DNA of 5,125 nt, taken from JANQUM01 sp047630355. Lineage in GTDB: Bacteria; Bacteroidota; Bacteroidia; Cytophagales; Spirosomataceae. Both the position numbers and the translations under genes were made by a program. Numbering within the stretch: the first letter of the stretch is position 1; each line of letters opens with the position of its first letter. The stretch spans positions 1 through 5,125 of the forward strand of contig JBLHXN010000199.1 of the NCBI GenBank assembly GCA_047630355.1, written 5' to 3'. Under the pieces are notes generated by a model. The model saw only the letters and a program-made list of their open reading frames with translations. It had not been told where the DNA came from and did not search any database. Positions 1 to 5,125 of this stretch are shown here, piece by piece.

Positions 1-84
1 ATCAAGTTATTGGATGGTTGGGAGGAGAGCGATAAAGAAATAGAAGATCTATTTTATAATAGTCAAATCTTCCCGAATGAGTAG
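1..84 (+). CDS. C-terminal end of a type II antitoxin, partner of the downstream PIN toxin (partial)
   Basis: Frame 1 is open from the window edge to a TAG at 82-84 and gives 27 residues, ending ...NSQIFPNE. The other two forward frames hit stops by about position 43. The stop overlaps the start of the PIN toxin gene by 8 bp (ATGAGTAG, 77-84), the usual arrangement of antitoxin then toxin in one operon. The visible tail is acidic and polar (DGWEESDKEIEDLFYN), like the toxin-wrapping C-terminus of small antitoxins paired with this kind of PIN protein. The N-terminal DNA-binding half lies outside the window, so the antitoxin family (DUF2281, Phd/YefM-like or other) cannot be assigned. The role is inferred mainly from position. 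Confidence 0.65.
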   Translation: MKLLDGWEESDKEIEDLFYNSQIFPNE

Positions 85-451
85 AGTATTGATTGATACG
101 CACGTTCTTCTGTGGTGGCTCACCGAGCCTGAACGCCTAAAAGTTGAGCATCTTGATTTAATTAAAAACCCTGATAATATTATCGAAGTAAGTGTGTGTA
201 GCTTGTTTGAGATAGCAACCAAAAGGTCAATCGGTAAGCTTATCTTCGAAGAAGACTTCAAATCTGTTATAGAAGAAAATGGCTTTAGACTTTTGAAAAT
301 TGACTATCCACATCTCGAATATTACGCTACTTTACCTATTCAGCACAAAGCCCCTTACGATAGAATGATCATCTCGCAAGCCATTGTCGAAGACATTGGT
401 ATTATAAGCTATAATCGCATTTTTAAGGAATACTCTGTAAACTTATTATAG
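77..451 (+). CDS. vapC: VapC-type PIN-domain toxin (ribonuclease)
   Basis: This complete 124-residue protein is normal in length for a single PIN domain. It is expected to be a metal-dependent RNase that its cognate antitoxin holds inactive in the cytoplasm. The start at 77 places the first beta strand directly at the N-terminus (MSRVLIDTHVLLWWL), as in the family. Visible motifs are D7 in LIDTH, E45 in SLFEIATKRSIGKL, and D95 in HKAPYDRMIISQA, matching the first three acidic metal-binding positions of the subgroup with an LLDTHxLLWW N-terminus and a PxDRxLIAQA motif. At the fourth position, usually Asp in a (V/I)(T/S)xDxxF motif, the sequence reads ISYNRIF, so N113 replaces Asp. The gene overlaps the antitoxin reading frame by 8 bp, consistent with translational coupling and joint autoregulation from a promoter upstream of the window. 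It faces the propeller gene tail to tail. The family call is secure; activity and RNA target are unknown. Confidence 0.9.
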   Translation: MSRVLIDTHVLLWWLTEPERLKVEHLDLIKNPDNIIEVSVCSLFEIATKRSIGKLIFEEDFKSVIEENGFRLLKIDYPHLEYYATLPIQHKAPYDRMIISQAIVEDIGIISYNRIFKEYSVNLL

Positions 452-453
452 AA

Positions 454-484
454 AACCCGCAAGGTTTTTGAAACCTTACGGGTT
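454..484. terminator. Hairpin between convergent genes, likely bidirectional terminator
   Basis: The left arm AACCCGCAAGGTTT (454-467) and right arm AAACCTTACGGGTT (471-484) pair over 14 positions with a single C/A mismatch, around a 3-nt loop. The hairpin starts 3 bp after the stop of the PIN toxin gene. Read on the minus strand, it is followed by TTTTC, giving a short U tract suitable for ending the two-gene minus-strand transcript. Read on the plus strand, only a weak T-containing stretch (GGAATTATTCTT) follows. It therefore probably works better for the minus-strand operon. Similar AACCTTGCGGGTT-type palindromes recur in Bacteroidota intergenic regions as far as I recall, so it may also be a dispersed repeat. 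Confidence 0.7.
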
Positions 485-513
485 GGAATTATTCTTAAAA
501 GTAATATCGGGAC

Positions 514-540
514 GGCCTTCGACAAGCTCAGGCTGACACC
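514..540 (-). repeat. Dispersed palindromic-type repeat, copy A
   Basis: The segment reads GGCCTTCGACAAGC followed by TCAGGCTGACACC and ends 3 bp before the stop codon of the propeller gene. Its reverse complement matches 2577-2616, except for one substitution, a 14-bp insertion in that copy and a one-base difference near the end. Internal GCCT (515-518) and AGGC (530-533) can pair. The TTCGACAAGCTCAGGCTGAC core is a sequence I recall seeing repeatedly between genes in Bacteroidota; I could not check this. Strand is given as minus so that copy B is the plus orientation. Confidence 0.65.
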
Positions 541-543
541 AAA

Positions 544-2523
544 CTACTTAACCACCAATGTCCCTTGCATCAGTGTATAATGACCGGGGAAAGTGCAAAC
601 GTAGGTGTAACTTCCGGGTTTTGTGGGGGCGATGAAATAGATGGCTTCGGCGGTTTCGGGGCGGAGAATCCACGTGTGGTAGAGTACTTCTTCCAAATCT
701 GGTACGTAGCCTTTGGTTTCGCCTTGCAAGCCTAAGTTCAACGCCGCCGTTCCTACTTTGTCAACCGTCTGTGGTTTTACAATTAAAAGGTTGTGCAACA
801 TGTCGTCGTTGTTATTGAAAATCAACTTTATCTTACTTCCGGCATTTACTTCAATCTGTTTGGTATCAAATTTTAATCCCGGAACCGTTCCGATTGTTAC
901 AGTTTGGTCAACTTTTCCGTTCCACGCTTTTGGCATTTCGTTGATGCGTTTTGCGGTTGTTGGAGCGGCGGCAACTTCGGCGTTCATGTCGTGCATACTG
1001 TGATCCATATTAGCTGCAAGAGCATATTTATTCACATCTACTCTCGAGGGTTTGGTGTTGATTTGATTGAGCGTATAATAAGCAAAATCGTGCAGCAGGT
1101 TATTGCCGTCAGCGTTCTTAATTCCCGGTAATTTTATTTCGTGAATATAACCCAGACGCATTCCGTCAATCACGACCCGCATCGACTTTTTATCGGCAGA
1201 AATCTGAATGGCTTTCGGTGCGTGATTTTCAATATTAATAATCGGACTGCCGTAAGTGTGGTGGTATTTATAGGTAAAACTATTTAATTCCATATTCGCT
1301 ACGTTGCGAGCCGTGATTTCGTCAACGGATTGGGTAAACGAAATCTCAAAACCGTCGGGCATGGATTTTACTTCGTTGATTTCAAACGGCATTTCGCCCG
1401 TCCATTCGAGACGTTGGACGCCAAAGTCATCTTTTCCGGTTGATGCCCATCCCCTACTCGTCATCCCCACGAACATAGAACCATCAATACCCCAACGCAT
1501 CCGCAAAATTCCCGACTGAAAACCTTCCCGAAATGCGTAGCAAGCTCCCTGATAAACGCCGTTTACTTTCTCGAGGCTCATTCGCATGATTTTACTATGT
1601 CCCTGATCACCGACAAAAAGTTGACCTTCAAAAGGACCAAAACGACCGTCGGTGCGATTTTCAATAATATCGGCAGTAGAAATACCCATTAACGTATGCG
1701 GAAACCAAACGGCGGGCGGCTTCAAACCTTCCACGTTTTGGGCTACGTCGTACATCGGTTCGCCGGTATCGGGAATGTCTTCGGGTTTTAACTTCACGGG
1801 CGAACCATCTTCTTCCGACCATAATAATCCGGCAGGATTTCCCGCAAAATCTCCTTGTTCTAAATGCGTTACGCGACCTGAGCCAACCCAATCGCCTTGG
1901 TTTTCAGCGTAAAAAATTTCTCCATTTTTCAAAACTCCAAAACCTGCTGGAGAGCGAAGTCCGGTTGCCCACGGAGTCATTTTACCATCGGGTGAAAGTT
2001 TGAGCATCCAACCCCGCCATTTCGACTGGCTCGCCCCTTTCCCAATCCAGTCTAAGTTGAGCGTTACCACCATATTACCGTCGGGTAAGGGCAACGGCCC
2101 GTAAGAGTATTGGTGGTAATTCCCCGACAACGGAAAACGGTAAAACGATTCGTAATCGTCGGCTTTGCCGTTGTTGTCTTTATCGTGCAAAATGGTTACT
2201 TCACCACGTTGCGTTGCCCATAATTTATTGTCGATAAATTCGAGTCCCAGCGGCTCGTGCAAGCCACGGGCAAAGCGACTAAACGTCGGAGCGGTACCGC
2301 TGAGCATATACGGGTTATTTATCATCCAAACTTCGCCACGACGGGTGGCAACGGCTAATCTTCCGTCGGGAATAACGGCAACGCCGCCTACTTCCAATTC
2401 AACGCCTTCGGGAACTGGCAATGTCACAATTTTGTAATAGCTCTCCTCAGTTTTGGGAGGAGTTTGAGCTAACGCAACTACGCTAATAGCGGTTAGCAGG
2501 ATAAGATTTATGTATTTTTTCAT
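544..2523 (-). CDS. Exported PQQ-dehydrogenase-like beta-propeller fused to an azurin/plastocyanin-type copper domain
   Basis: This 659-residue protein starts with a Sec signal peptide (MKKY, hydrophobic 6-18, probable cleavage VALA/Q near 19-20, no lipobox Cys). Residues about 28-375 form a propeller of the sugar/sorbosone dehydrogenase-like type, with blade motifs such as GGVAVIPDGRLAVAT, EPLGLEF, GLRSPAGFG and GQLFVGDQGHSKIMR. A Ca-loop-like DKDNNGKADDYE lies at 114-125, and H137 in GNYHQYSYGP sits in a conserved-looking loop. Residues about 378-488 look like an Ig-like beta domain. A Met/His-rich linker (506-513) follows, then a cupredoxin (about 530-659) with all type 1 copper ligands visible: H577, C643, H648 and M652 in CTFPGHYTLM. 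The likely role is periplasmic or surface oxidation of a carbohydrate or alcohol, with electrons passed to copper; substrate and PQQ binding are unproven. It lies 174 bp downstream of the DUF1080 gene on the same strand, probably in one operon. No Shine-Dalgarno is evident before the ATG. Confidence 0.85.
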   Translation of the reverse strand: MKKYINLILLTAISVVALAQTPPKTEESYYKIVTLPVPEGVELEVGGVAVIPDGRLAVATRRGEVWMINNPYMLSGTAPTFSRFARGLHEPLGLEFIDNKLWATQRGEVTILHDKDNNGKADDYESFYRFPLSGNYHQYSYGPLPLPDGNMVVTLNLDWIGKGASQSKWRGWMLKLSPDGKMTPWATGLRSPAGFGVLKNGEIFYAENQGDWVGSGRVTHLEQGDFAGNPAGLLWSEEDGSPVKLKPEDIPDTGEPMYDVAQNVEGLKPPAVWFPHTLMGISTADIIENRTDGRFGPFEGQLFVGDQGHSKIMRMSLEKVNGVYQGACYAFREGFQSGILRMRWGIDGSMFVGMTSRGWASTGKDDFGVQRLEWTGEMPFEINEVKSMPDGFEISFTQSVDEITARNVANMELNSFTYKYHHTYGSPIINIENHAPKAIQISADKKSMRVVIDGMRLGYIHEIKLPGIKNADGNNLLHDFAYYTLNQINTKPSRVDVNKYALAANMDHSMHDMNAEVAAAPTTAKRINEMPKAWNGKVDQTVTIGTVPGLKFDTKQIEVNAGSKIKLIFNNNDDMLHNLLIVKPQTVDKVGTAALNLGLQGETKGYVPDLEEVLYHTWILRPETAEAIYFIAPTKPGSYTYVCTFPGHYTLMQGTLVVK

Positions 2524-2576
2524 GATGTTTCGAGATCTTTATTTCGTAGAAGTTTATGTGGCGTGCTGTCGGCAAA

Positions 2577-2616
2577 GGTGTCAGGCTGAGACAGCGTGTC
2601 CCGGCTTGTCGAAGCC
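2577..2616 (+). repeat. Dispersed palindromic-type repeat, copy B, interrupted by 14 bp
   Basis: GGTGTCAGGCTGAG (2577-2590) and CTTGTCGAAGCC (2605-2616) match the two halves of the reverse complement of copy A at 514-540. Between them lie 14 extra bases, ACAGCGTGTCCCGG (2591-2604), absent from copy A. The copy begins 53 bp upstream of the propeller start codon and is in inverted orientation to copy A, so the two copies bracket that gene. A neighbouring 6-bp stem, GCTGTC (2565-2570) with GACAGC (2590-2595), uses part of the inserted segment. Confidence 0.6.
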
Positions 2617-2665
2617 TTTTCCGTTAACTGCAATGATTCTGTTCTTCGCTGCCTTCGACAGGCCG
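2602..2665. repeat. Inverted repeat (13-bp arms) in the gap between the two exported-protein genes
   Basis: CGGCTTGTCGAAG (2602-2614) pairs with CTTCGACAGGCCG (2653-2665) over 13 positions, with one G-T wobble and a 38-nt loop. The right arm carries the same CTTCGACA core as the dispersed repeat, so the structure looks like two half-elements facing each other. In a minus-strand transcript starting upstream of the DUF1080 gene, this stem would lie between the two coding regions. It could serve as an RNA-processing or stability element or a partial terminator. No run of T follows either arm, which argues against a simple intrinsic terminator. The rest of the 2524-2697 gap shows no recognisable gene. 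Confidence 0.55.
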
Positions 2666-2697
2666 CATCGGCGGTCCCTTGGTGTAGATAAAATCGC

Positions 2698-4404
2698 TCA
2701 CCAAATAATTGAGTAACTAAACTTGGCTTTGGCGGGAACAATGATAGTTTTTGAATCCGTATTGTTTACTATTTCTACTCCGGCTGCTGTTGATAATTGC
2801 ACGTAATAATCATCTACTCTAAATGTGCCGTTATCCAGCTTTTCGATGCTCTTCCCTTCGGCGATTCGCAGAATTAAGTTATCCGTATTTCCGTCAATAG
2901 TAACTTCGTGCTTAAGGCCTTCGTTGGTAGGTATAATCGTTTGAGTCAGTGTTTGGCCTTTAAATTCGTGAACGAAAGACGGTTGTTCGTTTTCGTCAAA
3001 ACGCATAGTCTGGTAATTAATTTCGGCTACGTCTTCGTAACTATCAGGCAGTTGATTCTTCTCCGATTTCGACACTAACATTGGTTTTCCGCTCAACGCA
3101 ACACCTAACCCTTTTGGTTGCAAAATCTGCGGTTCTCCCCGCTGGTGCCACATTTCGGTTACATTAGCAAATTCGCCCTTCCAAACGGCAAGCAGTGCTC
3201 CCTGACTTAAGTCAAATGCGTAGTGAAAACCCTGCGGTGAACCTACAGAAACAACGTGCGTCTGCTTTTCATCGCCGTGCATAAAAAACGAGCGAATAAC
3301 TTCGGTTTCGTTCGTGGGATTTACGGTAATTTCGCCCGCCATTCTTTTTTCAGAAAGTGACGTGAGTGCGTGGACAGGGTACGGGCGAATACCATCTCCT
3401 GTAATGAATAAACCTAACTGAGCACCCCACCAAGCTTTTATATACTCCAATTGCAACTGATGTTTCCCCTTTTCAAGAGAAACGTAAGCAAACTTTGGGA
3501 AACGACCTGTCCGCTCACCCTTTTCAATAAGTGGCTTTCCATCAACACTTAACGCCACATTTCCGGTGTAGTCTAATAAGAAAGCATAATTGCCTTTCTT
3601 CGCAACATCAATTGAAATCTCATATTGGTTCAGAAAATGCTCGCGTACTCGTCCCTGCCCAACATCATGGTGCAATAGCTTCATACTTCCGGTTAAATCA
3701 GGCGTGCTTCCTTCAGCTACCTTCTGGTTCTCCTCGTCAATACTTTTATAATATTTATAGTCAATATTCTTAACTGTGATGGGTTTGATATCGGCGAAGT
3801 TCAACAACTTAAAATCACGAATCGCCATGACTCCGCTGGCGTTACTGAACACCATGGGACCGCTCAGCTCGGAAGCATCCACAAAGACATTTTGCAGAAC
3901 CTTTAAACCGTTTATTTTTACGTATTCTATCAGGGCTTTATTCGGAACATTTTCGGCCCTTCGCACCGCCACTTCCATGTGTTGCCACAAACCGGGGGCA
4001 CGCCCGGCGTATGTCAGCGGAGCAAACGCTTGGCCATCTTTTGTTTTGAGCTCGCCCAATTTGTTTTTTTCAGAACTCAGCACAATTCCCTGTTTTCCCC
4101 AAACGTAAAATACGCTTTCAGATTCCGAGCTTAACACGAAGTCAAAACTCAACTGACAATCCTGAAAGTTGGATTTTGTTTCTAATTGTCCGCCTTTACC
4201 GTTTCCGACATAAATTTTGTCGCCAGAGGTGAGTTGTAAATCATTTGTGAACGGATTCACAGAAATAGAGCCTGCCGTTTGCCAACCTCCGGAAGTTTTC
4301 CATTCGGTAAATGGTAAAGGTTTCAGCGGAAATTCAGGCTGTTGAGCCAACATCGTTAATGGCATGCCAATAAGTATTAGCAAGCCAATGTAGTATTTTT
4401 TCAT
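2698..4404 (-). CDS. Exported DUF1080 (3-keto-disaccharide hydrolase/LamG-like) plus PA14-like protein
   Basis: This 568-residue protein has a Sec signal peptide (MKKYYIGLLILIGMPLTMLA, cleavage before Q21; no lipobox Cys). Residues about 22-204 resemble DUF1080, a concanavalin-like beta sandwich. Its marks are an initial GGWQTAGSI strand, the NFQDCQLSFDFVLSSESESVFYVWGKQGIVL core, then GLWQHMEVAVRRA and a final SGVMAIRDFKLLNF strand. Residues about 235-335 look like a PA14-type carbohydrate-binding domain (GNYAFLLDYTGNVALSVDGK, KGKHQLQLEYIKAWWGAQLGL). Residues about 355-568 form a further beta domain with a striking conserved-looking block, FFMHGDEKQTHVVSVG...HYAFDLSQGALLAVWKGEF...MWHQRGEPQ, which I recall from large propeller or cytochrome proteins of Bacteroidota, Planctomycetes and Verrucomicrobia. 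The likely role is binding or hydrolysis of (oxidised) glycosides outside the inner membrane; catalysis is not shown by the sequence. It is the first gene of the probable two-gene operon and is divergent from the desaturase gene. The ATG choice is fixed by the signal peptide. Confidence 0.8.
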   Translation of the reverse strand: MKKYYIGLLILIGMPLTMLAQQPEFPLKPLPFTEWKTSGGWQTAGSISVNPFTNDLQLTSGDKIYVGNGKGGQLETKSNFQDCQLSFDFVLSSESESVFYVWGKQGIVLSSEKNKLGELKTKDGQAFAPLTYAGRAPGLWQHMEVAVRRAENVPNKALIEYVKINGLKVLQNVFVDASELSGPMVFSNASGVMAIRDFKLLNFADIKPITVKNIDYKYYKSIDEENQKVAEGSTPDLTGSMKLLHHDVGQGRVREHFLNQYEISIDVAKKGNYAFLLDYTGNVALSVDGKPLIEKGERTGRFPKFAYVSLEKGKHQLQLEYIKAWWGAQLGLFITGDGIRPYPVHALTSLSEKRMAGEITVNPTNETEVIRSFFMHGDEKQTHVVSVGSPQGFHYAFDLSQGALLAVWKGEFANVTEMWHQRGEPQILQPKGLGVALSGKPMLVSKSEKNQLPDSYEDVAEINYQTMRFDENEQPSFVHEFKGQTLTQTIIPTNEGLKHEVTIDGNTDNLILRIAEGKSIEKLDNGTFRVDDYYVQLSTAAGVEIVNNTDSKTIIVPAKAKFSYSIIW

Positions 4405-4551
4405 TGTATAGAATTGAGGTTGAATAATGAGTAAAAATAGAAAAAAAATGAGAGAAGATGATGTATATCGTCAGCCCTTACCGATATTCTTTCTTATTTG
4501 TGAACAATTCCAATCCAAATAGTTTTATTAGCGAAGAAACGAACAAAGCAA
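4405..4551. promoter_or_regulatory. Divergent intergenic region expected to hold both promoters
   Basis: The DUF1080 gene and the desaturase gene point away from each other across this 147-bp AT-rich gap, so promoters for both should lie here. On the minus strand, TATTTTTA (4432-4439) resembles the Bacteroidota -7 element TAnnTTTG in seven of eight positions, but no TTG lies at the proper -33 spacing. On the plus strand, CTTATTTG (4493-4500) matches only partly, again without a -33 partner. Neither is a firm call. An unassigned 33-codon ATG frame runs 4458-4559 and ends just inside the desaturase gene. Confidence 0.3.
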
Positions 4552-5125
4552 TTGAATAATAAAGGTAAAACAGCAGCCGTGTCCACGGGGGCCGCATCCA
4601 CGGGGGCCGTATCCACGGGAGCCGCATCCACGGCGGGAATTATTGGAGCGGGAATTGGGGGAATTGCGACGGCGATCCGTTTGGCAAATAAAGGTTACGC
4701 CGTAGAGGTATTTGAAGCAAATGCTTATCCCGGCGGAAAACTGAGCCAAATCGAAACCAACGGCTATCGTTTTGATGCGGGACCATCTTTGTTCACGATG
4801 CCACAATTCGTGGACGAACTTTTTGAGCTATCGGGAAAAAACCCAAAAGAATATTTTGAGTACCTGAAGCTCGACGAAGTATGTCGTTATTTCTGGGAAG
4901 ACGGCACGAAATTCACCGCCGACTCAGTTCCCGATAAGTTTGCAAAAGATGCCGAAGAAACGCTCGGTGAACCCGCCAAAAATATCACTAACTACCTCAA
5001 GGATAGCGAATTAAAGTACGAAGTACTGAGCGGACTTTTCCTCGAAGACTCATTACATAAGCTCTCCACCTGGACATCAAAAAAGGCACTTCGTGGTTAC
5101 GCCAATATGCACAAAATGGGCATTT
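4552..5125 (+). CDS. crtD: CrtI/CrtD-family carotenoid desaturase, 5' part (runs off the window)
   Basis: This is an FAD-dependent desaturase of carotenoid synthesis; 191 codons of an expected roughly 490 are present. Clear signatures are the Rossmann motif IIGAGIGG (GxGxxG at residues 32-37), the ribose-binding acid E55 in VEVFEAN, then YPGGKLSQIETNGYRFDAGPSLFTMPQFVDELF, RYFWEDGTKFTA and FLEDSLHKLSTWTS. The FDAGPSLFTMP block fits, from memory, the Bacteroidota 1-hydroxycarotenoid 3,4-desaturase CrtD better than their CrtI, which has FDMGPSWYWMP. Phytoene desaturase remains the alternative. No ATG or GTG lies in frame between the TGA at 4501-4503 and 4552. TTG at 4552 gives MNNKGKTAAV, a family-like N-terminus, so I chose it; GTG at 4579 is the other option. 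About 20 extra residues encoded by a tandem repeat separate this N-terminus from GxGxxG, which relatives have near residue 8-12. Partner carotenoid genes presumably follow beyond the window. Confidence 0.85.
   Translation, partial: MNNKGKTAAVSTGAASTGAVSTGAASTAGIIGAGIGGIATAIRLANKGYAVEVFEANAYPGGKLSQIETNGYRFDAGPSLFTMPQFVDELFELSGKNPKEYFEYLKLDEVCRYFWEDGTKFTADSVPDKFAKDAEETLGEPAKNITNYLKDSELKYEVLSGLFLEDSLHKLSTWTSKKALRGYANMHKMGI
4576..4635 (+). repeat. Four tandem 15-bp repeats inside the desaturase N-terminus
   Basis: Four successive 15-bp units follow the pattern GCC-GYR-TCC-ACG-GGG: GCCGTGTCCACGGGG, GCCGCATCCACGGGG, GCCGTATCCACGGGA and GCCGCATCCACGGCG. They encode AVSTG, AASTG, AVSTG and AASTA. 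Units 1+2 and 3+4 also form a 30-bp duplication with 27 of 30 bases identical. The unit is a multiple of three, so copy-number changes keep the frame. The block is far more GC-rich than the flanking AT-rich sequence. Each unit contains CCGY-4 nt-ACGG, able to form a very small hairpin. Confidence 0.95.

Noticed and set aside
713..1131. Plus-strand frames of 75-96 codons opposite the cupredoxin region
   Set aside because: They are antisense to a coding region with intact copper-site motifs and have no signature of their own.
2661..2674. GGCCGCATCGGCGG resembles the minisatellite unit GGCCGCATCCACGG (12 of 14 bases)
   Set aside because: The match is short, GC-rich and a single copy; chance resemblance is the simpler reading without a genome-wide count.
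2520..2741. Minus-strand 73-codon frame spanning the gap between the two exported-protein genes
   Set aside because: It overlaps the end of the DUF1080 gene and the repeat-rich gap, resembles nothing, and its sequence is dictated by the repeat copies.
4448..4522. 24-codon ATG frame in the divergent intergenic region
   Set aside because: Too short, no supporting motif or start signal, and it overlaps another equally weak frame.
4528..4806. Minus-strand 92-codon frame with Gly/Arg-rich repeats (RGCGPRGHG)
   Set aside because: It is the antisense of the 15-bp repeat array and the conserved desaturase N-terminus; the plus-strand frame has clear family motifs.
1..5125. CRISPR array, tRNA/rRNA genes, transposase or phage genes
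   Set aside because: No spaced direct repeats, tRNA-like cloverleaf, rRNA sequence or transposase/integrase motifs were seen; the only tandem repeat is the coding 15-bp array.

Overview
The window looks like the chromosome of a pigmented member of the Bacteroidota, most likely a Cytophagales/Spirosomaceae-type organism. This rests on moderate GC content, lack of clear Shine-Dalgarno sequences, secreted propeller and DUF1080 proteins of a kind common in that phylum, and a carotenoid desaturase with the Bacteroidota CrtD-like signature. The genus is not determinable from the sequence alone. I ran no database search; family names come from motif recognition.

Layout: (1) 1-451, plus strand: the tail of an antitoxin gene overlapping a complete PIN-domain (VapC-type) toxin gene. 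(2) 452-543: a short convergent gap with a 14-bp-arm hairpin and one copy of a dispersed-looking palindromic repeat. (3) 544-4404, minus strand: two genes for Sec-exported proteins, probably co-transcribed. The upstream gene (2698-4404) encodes a DUF1080 (3-keto-disaccharide hydrolase/LamG-like) plus PA14-like protein with a third C-terminal beta domain. The downstream gene (544-2523) encodes a PQQ-dehydrogenase-like beta-propeller fused to an azurin/plastocyanin-type copper domain. The 174-bp gap between them holds a second, inverted and interrupted copy of the repeat and a 13-bp stem. (4) 4405-4551: a divergent intergenic region. (5) 4552-5125, plus strand: the first 191 codons of a CrtI/CrtD-family carotenoid desaturase, which starts at TTG and has four copies of a 15-bp tandem repeat placed just before its FAD-binding GxGxxG motif.

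How the genes may work together: the two minus-strand proteins carry what is needed for an exported carbohydrate-processing module. One part is a propeller that may oxidise a substrate and pass electrons to its own copper domain. The other is a DUF1080/PA14 protein that could bind or cleave the oxidised glycoside. This coupling is inference. The toxin-antitoxin pair and the carotenoid gene appear functionally unrelated to it. The most unusual observations are the in-frame minisatellite in the Rossmann-fold N-terminus of the desaturase, the propeller-cupredoxin fusion with a Met/His-rich linker, and the inverted repeats that bracket that gene.
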